This document shows, piece by piece, positions 1 to 7,615 of a DNA stretch of 32,928 nt. The translations under genes and the position numbers were made by a program. The notes beneath the pieces were generated by a model, which saw only the letters and a list, made by a program, of their open reading frames with translations, searched no databases and was not told the DNA's origin. This stretch comes from CAYUFB01 sp964444125 (GTDB lineage: Bacteria; Patescibacteriota; Dojkabacteria; B142; JAFGMG01): assembly GCA_964444125.1 (NCBI GenBank), contig CAYUFB010000011.1, forward strand, positions 1-32,928, in the 5' to 3' direction. How positions within the stretch are numbered: position 1 is the first letter of the stretch; each line of letters starts with the position of its first letter.

Positions 1-798
1 CGGCGGCCCGATCTTGTCCTTCTTCTTCATCACTTCGTAATATTTTTCTATCCCTTTTATTTCCAGTCCTTCTTGAACGTATTTTTCATTATCCCCAAGC
101 AAGGTAAGATGGTTTCTTTCTCCTTTTGGGGTGTAATTAATACCGGATATATGAATATGCATGTCTTCTAAAAACTTCGCCCCTAGTTCATCTCTAATTT
201 GTTTTAACATGTTATTAAATTCCTCAAACGAATTATAGCCTCCACCATCTCTTGCATGTTTATGCGCAAAATCAAAACAAAAACCAAGTTTATTATGATT
301 TATTTCTTTATTTAGTCTTATTAATTCATCTAAATCCCCCCACTGACTTGGCTTACCTGTAAGCTCCGGAGTAATTTTGATATCTAGATCATTTTTATCC
401 AAATAATCCAAAATCTCCAATATACCTGTTTTGATTGAAGCATAAACATCCTCATCTTTTCTTTTCTGTCTAAATCCTGAATGAAAGGTAAGAAACTTTG
501 CCCCAGCGATGGATCCAATATAAGCTGCTTTTTTGATTCTTTCTATAGAGGCGTGCCATTTTTGTTTATCCTCACTAGCAAGATTGATATAATAAGAACC
601 ATGAATAGATAAATCAATCTTTTTGGCTTTGGCAAGTTCCCCGACTTCTTGTGCATCTTCCTCGCTTAGATATACTTGATGTACAAATTCTAACTCCAAA
701 GAGCCAAGTCCAAGCTCACTGATTCTTTTGATGCCATCTAACGTATTTGATGATTTTGAGGTCAAAGGTACTCCACCCGTACCAAATTTTAAAGCCAT
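1..798 (-). CDS. nfo: Endonuclease IV-like AP endonuclease (TIM barrel), 3' end beyond window
   Basis: The frame is open from an ATG at 796-798 to the left edge without a stop, so about 266 N-terminal residues are visible. The protein reads as an AP endonuclease family 2 / endonuclease IV TIM barrel. The metal-ligand motifs appear in order: SIHGSYY (usual form SIHAPYY), TFHSG, TPELTGK, FDFAHKHARDG and DMHIHISGINY, followed by KGERNHL. The family cleaves the backbone 5' to abasic sites in base excision repair, using three zinc ions in the cytoplasm. The sequence is closer to the archaeal-style, shorter-loop members than to E. coli Nfo. A TIM-barrel sugar isomerase is the alternative, but the HIHISG and KGERNHL motifs favour endonuclease IV. 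It lies 9 bp downstream of the secreted protein on the same strand and may be cotranscribed with it. Confidence 0.85.
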   Translation of the reverse strand, partial: MALKFGTGGVPLTSKSSNTLDGIKRISELGLGSLELEFVHQVYLSEEDAQEVGELAKAKKIDLSIHGSYYINLASEDKQKWHASIERIKKAAYIGSIAGAKFLTFHSGFRQKRKDEDVYASIKTGILEILDYLDKNDLDIKITPELTGKPSQWGDLDELIRLNKEINHNKLGFCFDFAHKHARDGGGYNSFEEFNNMLKQIRDELGAKFLEDMHIHISGINYTPKGERNHLTLLGDNEKYVQEGLEIKGIEKYYEVMKKKDKIGPP

Positions 799-807
799 AG
801 TATTTAG

Positions 808-1965
808 TTAAAGAATAATCTCTACCTCACAGAAAGAACCTGGACAATCGATATTTGTTAGTTTTTCTAAAGTTTTTGTCTGGAAATTGTATATCCATAG
901 ATTTTTTGGTTTTGTCTCAAATTTATTCGTAGATCTCTCTGAAATTGACAAAACAATGATACTATCATCTATATACTTTATTTGTGCACTTTGCGAGGGG
1001 GGCAAATCTTTGAGCTTTGATCTTGTTTCAGTCTTGAAGTCGTACACTTCAAGATACAGTGGGACAAAGGACCCAAATACATCTTCTTGCAGATATGCGC
1101 TTGCCGCTTCTAGCACTCCAGAAATAAAGTAAACCTTATTTTGATACAATCTGGGACTTTCAAACACTTCATCTTCGACACCAAATACTAATGTCTCCAA
1201 ACCCCCATTTTCTGGAGCATATTCTATAAATCCAGCACTCCCCATTCTATATCCCTCTTGAGTAGGGTTTAGAAGCTTGAATGGCAAATTTTCGCATACT
1301 TTTTCTACCTTTTCCGGCAAGCTGAAGCAGTTATTTGAAAAATTGTTATATCTTGTTTGATATACAGAAACTATTAATTTGTCGTTTTCAATTTTGTTAT
1401 ATGTATAAATATTGGTTTCTTGGGACTTGAACATCTCGGTTAGTTTACCATCAAAGATTCCATAAATAGTCTGATCGTATAGACCGTCTTTGAATAAATA
1501 AGCGGTAATATAAACCTTGTCCTCGAAAATATTTAACCCCACAAGATTGCGATTATCTTCAAACTTATAGATTTCTTGTACTTCTTGAGAATTAATATCT
1601 TTTTTAAAGACAACATTGTTTTCGACCCAATATAAATTTGTATCAATTATCTGAATATTTCCCGGCACAAAGTATTTCATCGAATCCCCAAAATCGTGAA
1701 CAAGCTTCTGTCTTCCAGTCGAGAGTTTATAACTTACAATTTTTTGTGAATCAAGTCCATTTATAAATATATACAATGAATTGTCTACGCTATAATTAAT
1801 CTCCCTAAAGGACACACCTTGTACTTCATTTTCCGTCTTTTGTGCAGGCCTACTATCCTTTGTGGATAAATCAAATTGCGAAACGAGATTTGGCAAGCTG
1901 ATCATCACAATCACTAAAACTGCGATCACAACTATTAATGTGGATAAGAATTTAAGTTTTTGCAT
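808..1965 (-). CDS. Membrane-anchored extracytoplasmic protein, probable beta-propeller
   Basis: This 385-residue protein starts with two lysine-flanked residues and one hydrophobic segment (about residues 7-27), then has no other membrane span. That fits an uncleaved signal anchor with the bulk outside the membrane. The rest shows repeated short beta-strand units of the type 'LYWVENNVVFKKD', 'VYITAYLF', 'VYFISGVLE' and 'LWIYNF', each followed by a polar turn and a K/T/E-rich segment such as TGRQKL or TKTLEKL. This is the usual look of a beta-propeller of the TolB/DUF5050 type. Four cysteines near residues 210-225 and 370-380 could form disulfides. I do not recognise a specific family and assign no function. 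It is divergent from rpmH, and its start overlaps no other gene. Confidence 0.65.
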   Translation of the reverse strand: MQKLKFLSTLIVVIAVLVIVMISLPNLVSQFDLSTKDSRPAQKTENEVQGVSFREINYSVDNSLYIFINGLDSQKIVSYKLSTGRQKLVHDFGDSMKYFVPGNIQIIDTNLYWVENNVVFKKDINSQEVQEIYKFEDNRNLVGLNIFEDKVYITAYLFKDGLYDQTIYGIFDGKLTEMFKSQETNIYTYNKIENDKLIVSVYQTRYNNFSNNCFSLPEKVEKVCENLPFKLLNPTQEGYRMGSAGFIEYAPENGGLETLVFGVEDEVFESPRLYQNKVYFISGVLEAASAYLQEDVFGSFVPLYLEVYDFKTETRSKLKDLPPSQSAQIKYIDDSIIVLSISERSTNKFETKPKNLWIYNFQTKTLEKLTNIDCPGSFCEVEIIL

Positions 1966-2005
1966 AGCTAATTTTATACAAAGTTGACATAATTAGCCAG
2001 AAATC

Positions 2006-2034
2006 TTGCTCAAATTGGGCGTTTTTGATAAAAT
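2006..2034 (+). promoter_or_regulatory. Candidate rpmH promoter, nearly leaderless
   Basis: A TTGCTC box (2006-2011) lies 17 bp before TAAAAT (2029-2034). Transcription would start near 2041, only a few bases before the rpmH ATG at 2044. It is read by eye from consensus, and no Shine-Dalgarno precedes the gene. Confidence 0.4.
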
Positions 2035-2043
2035 TACCTTGTT

Positions 2044-2214
2044 ATGCCAAAAAGAACATTTCAACCAAAAAAAAGAAAAAGATTACGAAGATTGGGTTTT
2101 ATGGCCACCTCAGATAGTGTGCTTAAAAATCGTAGAGCCAAAGGTCGCAAAGAACTTACTCCTTCTGACGAAGTCAGAAAAGATAAAACCAAAAGATTCT
2201 CCAGACTTAAGTAA
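2044..2214 (+). CDS. rpmH: 50S ribosomal protein L34
   Basis: This 56-residue protein begins MPKRTFQPKKRKRLRRLGF and continues through RRAKGRKELTPSD, the standard L34 pattern (KRTxQP, KRKR, GF, RRxKGRxxLxxSD). L34 is a small basic protein of the large ribosomal subunit. It differs from the usual 44-46 residues in two ways: the segment between GF and RRAKGR is a few residues shorter, and there is a basic C-terminal extension (about 11 residues ending RFSRLK). A longer overlapping frame (2006-2254) is only a shadow. rnpA follows 75 bp downstream, which is the conserved rpmH-rnpA order. No dnaA lies upstream and no yidC downstream, so the classical origin cluster is not kept here. Confidence 0.93.
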   Translation: MPKRTFQPKKRKRLRRLGFMATSDSVLKNRRAKGRKELTPSDEVRKDKTKRFSRLK

Positions 2215-2289
2215 TTTATTATACTTTCAAATTTTTCCTTTTGTTATCTTCTAAATGGTAATATAATTTTGCTATTAGTATGAATTTGT

Positions 2290-2628
2290 TTGATAAAAGT
2301 AGCTAAACTTACAAAAACCAATCAGTATGATTATGTTTTCAAAAACGGCAAACGTTTTGTCTCTCCTTATTTACTATTGGTATCAGCTAAATCAAAGCAC
2401 GAAGATCAGACTCGATTTGGAATCATTGCTAGCAAAAAAGTAGGCAAAGCGGTTTCTAGAAATAGAGCGAAAAGAAGGATCAGAGAGGTTATAAGAAAAT
2501 TCGAAAAAAATATAAATCCTGGATTTGATAACGTAATTATTGCTTTTGACAAAATTAAAGAGGCGGAAATTCATGAAATTTCCGCCTCTTTTGAAAAACT
2601 TCTAAAAAGTTCAGGCCAATTGACCTAA
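2290..2628 (+). CDS. rnpA: Ribonuclease P protein component
   Basis: This 112-residue basic protein carries the RNase P signature SRNRAKRRIREVIR (about residues 55-68) and RFGIIASKKVGKAV just before it. The family binds the RNase P RNA and helps remove 5' leaders from tRNA precursors. The first usable in-frame start is TTG at 2290-2292. The ATG at 2280 is in another frame, and an in-frame TGA at 2281-2283 blocks further extension. No Shine-Dalgarno is visible, so initiation is probably weak or coupled to rpmH. The gene converges on rpsG with an 8 bp gap. Its last third contains a 15 bp perfect hairpin (2557-2591) that looks like a two-way terminator, so the coding sequence and a transcription signal share the same bases. 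Confidence 0.9.
   Translation: MIKVAKLTKTNQYDYVFKNGKRFVSPYLLLVSAKSKHEDQTRFGIIASKKVGKAVSRNRAKRRIREVIRKFEKNINPGFDNVIIAFDKIKEAEIHEISASFEKLLKSSGQLT
2557..2591. terminator. Bidirectional intrinsic terminator inside the rnpA coding region
   Basis: The arms 2557-2571 and 2577-2591 form a perfect 15 bp stem around a 5-nt loop, GC-rich in the middle (GAGGCGG/CCGCCTC). T-rich sequence follows in both directions (TTTTG on plus; CTTTAATTTTG on minus). On the minus strand it sits about 45 bp past the rpsG stop and is the natural end of the rpoBC-rpsL-rpsG operon. On the plus strand it lies about 12 codons before the rnpA stop. Confidence 0.75.
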
Positions 2629-2636
2629 ACAATTTA

Positions 2637-3107
2637 TTACCACTGGAAGTGAGCGAATGCTCTATTTGCTTCTGCCATCTTTTCCATATCTTCTTTCTTT
2701 TTGTATGAAGCACTTTCCTTTTTGACTGATGCTACAATTTCTCTCGCTAGTGCCTTGGCATAGCTAGTATTTTTCCTTGCTTGTCTTGAATAACTAGTAA
2801 GCCATCTTAAGGCCAAAGTCAGCTGTCTACTCTCACTGACGGGAACTGGAACTTGATAATTAGCACCACCAACTCTTCTTGATCTAACCTCGATTTTTGG
2901 TTTGATGTTATTTAATGCTACCTCCAATGTCTCATATGGTTTCATCTTTAATTCTTTGCCTGCTTCTTCTAATGCATCATATACGTTTTTTCTTGCAACT
3001 GCCTTTTTGCCATCAAGCATAACATAATTGATAAATTTTGTGACTGTTTTGCTTCCATATTTGATATCAGCCGTCACTTCTCTGTTTTTTGCTTTTTTAC
3101 CTCGCAT
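2637..3107 (-). CDS. rpsG: 30S ribosomal protein S7
   Basis: This 156-residue protein is full length and matches S7 throughout: MRGKKA start, KFINYVMLDGKKAVARKNVYDAL, the family signature PKIEVRSRRVGGANYQVPVPV, then LRWLTSYSRQ and a C-terminal AEANRAFAHFQW. S7 nucleates assembly of the 30S head by binding the 3' major domain of 16S rRNA and contacts the E-site tRNA. It is the last gene of the minus-strand rpoB-rpoC-rpsL-rpsG operon; no fusA or tuf follows. The 138 bp gap from rpsL is unusually long for this operon and carries a terminator-like hairpin. In E. coli, S7 represses its own synthesis by binding the rpsL-rpsG gap, so control at the same place is plausible here. Confidence 0.96.
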   Translation of the reverse strand: MRGKKAKNREVTADIKYGSKTVTKFINYVMLDGKKAVARKNVYDALEEAGKELKMKPYETLEVALNNIKPKIEVRSRRVGGANYQVPVPVSESRQLTLALRWLTSYSRQARKNTSYAKALAREIVASVKKESASYKKKEDMEKMAEANRAFAHFQW

Positions 3108-3140
3108 AATTTAAATTTTTAAATGATTAATATAAAGAAA

Positions 3141-3171
3141 AAAGTCCCTAATTAACGGGACTTTCGTTAAT
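3141..3171 (-). promoter_or_regulatory. Attenuator-like double hairpin in the rpsL-rpsG gap
   Basis: In the minus-strand transcript, AAAGTCCC (3164-3157) pairs with GGGACTTT (3148-3141), which runs straight into a U tract (TTTTTTCTTT). This is a textbook terminator 34 bp before the rpsG start. A competing stem pairs ATTAACG (3171-3165) with CGTTAAT (3157-3151) and shares bases with the terminator, so the two folds exclude each other. Further upstream, two CTTAAG palindromes and a CTGT/ACAG stem add structure. The layout suggests read-through control of rpsG, by attenuation or S7 binding. This is inference from sequence. Confidence 0.5.
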
Positions 3172-3245
3172 CAGGATCTTCTCTCTGTTTTTTACAGAAA
3201 TACTCTTAAGGATTATTATCTTAAGCTCCTTTTTGTATTAAATTT

Positions 3246-3689
3246 TTAAGACTTTGGTTTCTTGGCTCCGTATTTGCTTCTTGATTGTTTTCTATCAACG
3301 GCTTCTGCATCATAAACACCTCTTACTACTTGATAATTAACGCCAGGTAGATCTGGTCTTCTACCAGGTCGAAGCAATACTACAGAGTGCTCTTGTAGAT
3401 TGTGTCCTTCTCCTGGGATATAAGCTGTCACTTCCTGTTTATTAGATAGTCTAACTTTAGCTACTTTTCGAAGTGCTGAGTTAGGCTTTTTTGGTGTTTT
3501 GGTAAACACAGATAAACACACTCCTCTTCTGTAAGGATTTGGTTTCATATAGTACTTGTTTAAGATACTATTGTAATTGAAGTGTACAGCCTTATATTTC
3601 ATTATTTCTTGAAATTCAAGACCTTTGAATCTGACTGTTCCCTTTTTTTTCTTTCTTCCCTTGCGGACAAGTTGTGATACTCTTGCCAT
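3246..3689 (-). CDS. rpsL: 30S ribosomal protein S12 with a 24-residue N-terminal insertion
   Basis: S12 is clear from KTPKKPNSALRKVAKVRL, IPGEGHNLQEHSVVLLRPG and DRKQSRSKYGAKKPKS. It forms part of the decoding centre. The protein has 147 residues against about 124 in E. coli. The extra 24 residues lie between the N-terminal VSQLVRKGRKKKK and YRRGVC, where the normal protein is short; the insert is aromatic and basic (VHFNYN, NKYYMKPNPY). The loop residue equal to E. coli K43 is kept (K67), but K88 is replaced by proline (P112 in GRRPDLPG). Changes at K88 are linked to streptomycin resistance in other bacteria. The gene starts 38 bp after rpoC and continues the same operon. Confidence 0.95.
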   Translation of the reverse strand: MARVSQLVRKGRKKKKGTVRFKGLEFQEIMKYKAVHFNYNSILNKYYMKPNPYRRGVCLSVFTKTPKKPNSALRKVAKVRLSNKQEVTAYIPGEGHNLQEHSVVLLRPGRRPDLPGVNYQVVRGVYDAEAVDRKQSRSKYGAKKPKS

Positions 3690-3727
3690 ATTTATATTTT
3701 TCTAAATAAATTATTTGACTATATTTT

Positions 3728-6700
3728 TTATCTTAGTTCCTTTCCTAATGGAACAGGACGTCCGATTATAACATTTTCTTTCAAACCCCTCAACTTATCG
3801 ACCTTCCCAACCAAAGCTGCGTCAGTTAAGACCCTAACTTGCTCCTGGAAGGATGCTGCTGATAGGAAACTCTCGGTATTTAAAGATGCTGCAGTGATTC
3901 CAAGTAATACTCTAGTAAATTTCGCCGGTGTTTTGCCTTGTGCTTTCAGTTCTTTGTTTACCTCTTGAATTTCGATATAGCTTACAAAGTCTCCTGGTAG
4001 ATAATCACTATCACCTGGAGTTAGTACTCTGACGTATTTGAACATTTGCCTTACAATAATTTCAACATGCTTATCGTTAATTGCGATACCCTGGATTCCA
4101 TATGTCTCCTGGATGTTATCAATTATATATTGACAGGTTCCCTCAACATCAGTCAACTCCATCAACTCTTTTGGAGAGATTGATCCTTGAGTAAGTGCGC
4201 TTCCTTTACTAACCAATTGGCCTTTTTCTACAACAATTCTATCATCTGGAGTGACTTCATATTCTTTTTCTAAAATTTTGTCGACTTCGATTATTACTTC
4301 ATCGTTATTTTTCGTCACCTGTCCTTCATGATCAGCAACAACAGTTGTTCCATCTTTTTGGGTATAGATGACATCACCTTTCTTGATTTTTCTTGATCTT
4401 TTGAATGCTACAGTATCTCCCTCAAGAAGTTTGTATGATTTTTCATACTTTTTGTGATCGGTGATGATAATCTTAATGATTTCATCATTTTTGTCCTTCT
4501 CGAAACTTACTTTTCCATCGATTTCAGTCAAGATTGCCTTTCCCTTTGGGGTTCTAGCCTCAAATAATTCTGCAACACGAGGCAATCCTTGTGTGATATC
4601 TGTTCCAGCACGTCCAGCCAAATGTTTGGTATTTAAGGTCAACTGAGTTGCTGCCTCTCCCATAGCTTGTGCAGCAATAACTCCGACAGCCATTCCCAAA
4701 TCTACTATCTGTTGTGTTCCAAGATTTTTGCCATAACATTTCTGGCAAATTCCTTCTTTGCTTCTGCATGTCATAGGTGATCTAACACTTATTGTTTCTA
4801 CATTTGACTGATCAATCTTTTCTGCGACATCAGTTGATACATATTCACCGGCTTTCAATAACACTTCGCCGGTTTTGGTATCTACAACGTCTTCTGCAAC
4901 AAATCTACCGTCGATTCTTTCTGCAAGACTTTGCATCCTCTTCTCTTTCCTATCTAGTGTGAACCCTTCTTTTGTTCCACAATCTTCTTCTCTGACTATA
5001 ACGTCTTGAGCAACATCAACTAGTTTTCTGGTCAAATATCCAGATTCTGCTGTTTTAAGAGCTGTGTCTGCAAGACCTTTTCTAGTACCTCTTGCAGCTA
5101 CGAAATACTCTAATGTTGGTAAACCGTCTTTGTAGCTAGATCTTAAAGGTAATTCTACAATATTGCCCAATGGGTCTAGAATCAGTCCCTTGACCCCAGC
5201 AATCTGTCTAATTGGGTTAGAAATTGGTAATGCTCCCGAATCTTCAAATGCATACAATGGATTACTTCTATCTCCATCGTATTCTTTCCAGGTCACATCA
5301 GCGACTTTGTCAATTACTTCCATCCATGCTTCTTCAACAAGCCTCTTCTTTTCTGCTTGAGTCAACAAACCATTGTAATAATCTTGTGTCAATTGATTTT
5401 CTTTTTCTTCAACTTCATGAATCAGTTTCATAGTAATTGGACTTACCTTGAAGTCATCACTAGATGTTGAATAACCTGATTTTGTCGCATACTTGAATCC
5501 AATAGTTTCGACCTGATCTAGGAAACTAATAGTTGCCTCGCTGTTGTAATCTTGCAATATCTGTGCGGCAAGTTTGCCAACCATCTTCTTGTTTACCTGT
5601 TCGTTGATGAATTTGAACCCTTCTGGAAGCGTTTCATTAAACTTCAATCTTCCAACTGAGGTTTCAACTAATTCATTATTTATTAGCACTTTGATCTTGT
5701 CTCGAAGATCCAAATTGCCCTTTTCATATTCACCAATAGCCCTATTTGGTGTTGGATAAATTTTTGGTTCAGCTTTTTCGTCTTTTAGACCTGTCATATA
5801 ATAAATCCCAAGTGCCATATCTTTTTGTACTCCAATAACTGGAGATCCATCAGCCATAAGTAGAAGGTTAGAATCTGCAAACATTCTTTCCATAACCTCT
5901 TCTACTGCCTTGTATGATAAAGGTAAATGTACTGCCATCTGGTCTCCATCAAAGTCAGCATTAAATCCACGACAAACCATAGGATGAATACTTATTGCAT
6001 TACCTTCAGTCAGAACAGGGAAAAATGCTTGAATACCTTGTTTGTGTAAGGTCGGAGCTCTATTTAATAGAACTGGTCTATTCTGTATAACTCTTTCTAA
6101 TATATCCCAAACCTTATCTGATTTTGATTCAAAGTAGTGTTTCGCACTTTTGATATTTGGGGCTAATCCTTCAGCGATAATTTCTCTTATTACAAATGGT
6201 TTGAACAATTCTAGAGCAATTATTTTTGGCAATCCACACTGATAAATACTCAAATCTGGACCAGCGACAATTACTGCACGACCTGAGTAATCAACACGTT
6301 TTCCAAGTAAGTTTTGTCTAAATCTACCTTGCTTTCCTCGAAGCATATCAGATAATGATTTATATGGCTGTTGCTTGGAGTTTTGAACAGGATTTCCTGG
6401 TCTGTGACTATTATCGATTAAGGCGTCCACCGATTCTTGAAGCATTCTTTTTTCGTTTCTCAAGATAATTTCAGGAGCGCCAAGATTGATAAGTCTTCTT
6501 AAACGATTATTTCTATTTATGACCCTTCTATATAGATCGTTTAAATCTGATGTTGCAAATCTACCTCCTGGCAATTGAATGATTGGTCTTAATTCTGGTG
6601 GGATCACAGGAAGAACCTTCAAAACCAGCCATTCGGGATTGACATTATTTTTCAACATCCCTTCCAATATTCTCAATCTCTGAATATATTTTGCTTTCTT

Positions 6701-7579
6701 GGCCTGAGATTTGGTTTTGCTTTGTTCTTCCTTTAATTCTGCAACCAATGTTGCCAAATCTACTTTTTTAAGAAGCTTCTCTATTGCCTCAGCTCCCATT
6801 CCTGCAGTGAAGAAATCAACTTCATATTCTCTTAGTGATCCAACTTCTTCTTCTGATAAGGTGATCCCTTCTCTGATATTCTTGACCAAATTTAGTTTCT
6901 CGTTGGTTTTAGCTTTGATATTCTTGATTTTCTGGTCATAAATTGCTCTTAGCTTTGCAATTTCTTTGCTCTGCCTGTTTTCAACCTGATTGATTTTTGC
7001 AGAAAGTTTCTTCTCATCCTTTTCTTCTTTTTTGGCTAACTTTATTTGCTCTTTATAAGTATTCTCTATCTCTTTTATTTTGTCTTTCAATTCTTTCTCT
7101 GTTTCAGATACAACTTTATCAAGATCTGTTTTGATTTTCTCAATTGCGCTTTCTTTTCCTTTTTCATCAAATTCTGTAACTACGTATCTTGCAAAATAGA
7201 TAACTGTCTCAAGTTTCTTTTGTGGAATTCCTAATATCAAAGAAAGTTTGTTTGGAACACCATGTGAAAACCATACATGTGTGACAGATGAAGCCAGCTT
7301 GATGTGCCCCATTCTTTCACGTCTTACACGTTTATGAGTCACTTCAACGCCACATTTATCACAAACTATTCCTTTGTATCTGATTTTTTTGTACTTACCA
7401 CAATAACACTCGAAGTTTTTTGTTGGACCAAAGATTTTTTCATCCATAAGTCCATCTACTTCGGCACTATGTGTTCTATAATTAATGGTTTCAGCTTTCT
7501 TAACTTCTCCATGAGACCAGCTTAAAATTTGCTGAGGAGATGCTACCATTATTTTGAGAGCCTTAAAGTCTTTTATCAT
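3728..7579 (-). CDS. rpoC: DNA-directed RNA polymerase beta' subunit
   Basis: This 1283-residue beta' subunit carries the catalytic NADFDGDQM motif (about residues 539-547), whose three aspartates hold the active-site magnesium. The N-terminal zinc ribbon has Cys 58, 60, 73 and 76. A second zinc site uses the cysteine in EEDCGTKEG and the trio in TCRSKEGICQKC (about residues 866-946). Bridge helix and trigger loop sequences follow (VIAAQAMGEAATQLTLNTKH). Residues about 140-230, between the zipper region and FTAGMGAEA, form a highly charged K/E-rich segment predicted as coiled coil. This is an insertion at a place where bacterial beta' subunits vary. The gene starts 36 bp after rpoB in the same operon. 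Confidence 0.97.
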   Translation of the reverse strand: MIKDFKALKIMVASPQQILSWSHGEVKKAETINYRTHSAEVDGLMDEKIFGPTKNFECYCGKYKKIRYKGIVCDKCGVEVTHKRVRRERMGHIKLASSVTHVWFSHGVPNKLSLILGIPQKKLETVIYFARYVVTEFDEKGKESAIEKIKTDLDKVVSETEKELKDKIKEIENTYKEQIKLAKKEEKDEKKLSAKINQVENRQSKEIAKLRAIYDQKIKNIKAKTNEKLNLVKNIREGITLSEEEVGSLREYEVDFFTAGMGAEAIEKLLKKVDLATLVAELKEEQSKTKSQAKKAKYIQRLRILEGMLKNNVNPEWLVLKVLPVIPPELRPIIQLPGGRFATSDLNDLYRRVINRNNRLRRLINLGAPEIILRNEKRMLQESVDALIDNSHRPGNPVQNSKQQPYKSLSDMLRGKQGRFRQNLLGKRVDYSGRAVIVAGPDLSIYQCGLPKIIALELFKPFVIREIIAEGLAPNIKSAKHYFESKSDKVWDILERVIQNRPVLLNRAPTLHKQGIQAFFPVLTEGNAISIHPMVCRGFNADFDGDQMAVHLPLSYKAVEEVMERMFADSNLLLMADGSPVIGVQKDMALGIYYMTGLKDEKAEPKIYPTPNRAIGEYEKGNLDLRDKIKVLINNELVETSVGRLKFNETLPEGFKFINEQVNKKMVGKLAAQILQDYNSEATISFLDQVETIGFKYATKSGYSTSSDDFKVSPITMKLIHEVEEKENQLTQDYYNGLLTQAEKKRLVEEAWMEVIDKVADVTWKEYDGDRSNPLYAFEDSGALPISNPIRQIAGVKGLILDPLGNIVELPLRSSYKDGLPTLEYFVAARGTRKGLADTALKTAESGYLTRKLVDVAQDVIVREEDCGTKEGFTLDRKEKRMQSLAERIDGRFVAEDVVDTKTGEVLLKAGEYVSTDVAEKIDQSNVETISVRSPMTCRSKEGICQKCYGKNLGTQQIVDLGMAVGVIAAQAMGEAATQLTLNTKHLAGRAGTDITQGLPRVAELFEARTPKGKAILTEIDGKVSFEKDKNDEIIKIIITDHKKYEKSYKLLEGDTVAFKRSRKIKKGDVIYTQKDGTTVVADHEGQVTKNNDEVIIEVDKILEKEYEVTPDDRIVVEKGQLVSKGSALTQGSISPKELMELTDVEGTCQYIIDNIQETYGIQGIAINDKHVEIIVRQMFKYVRVLTPGDSDYLPGDFVSYIEIQEVNKELKAQGKTPAKFTRVLLGITAASLNTESFLSAASFQEQVRVLTDAALVGKVDKLRGLKENVIIGRPVPLGKELR

Positions 7580-7615
7580 GATTTTATTAAATAATTTAGT
7601 AATAAATTTGTTTAA

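Noticed and set aside
2006..2254. 82-residue frame over rpmH
   Set aside because: It is a shadow frame; the clear L34 sequence lies in another frame at 2044-2214.
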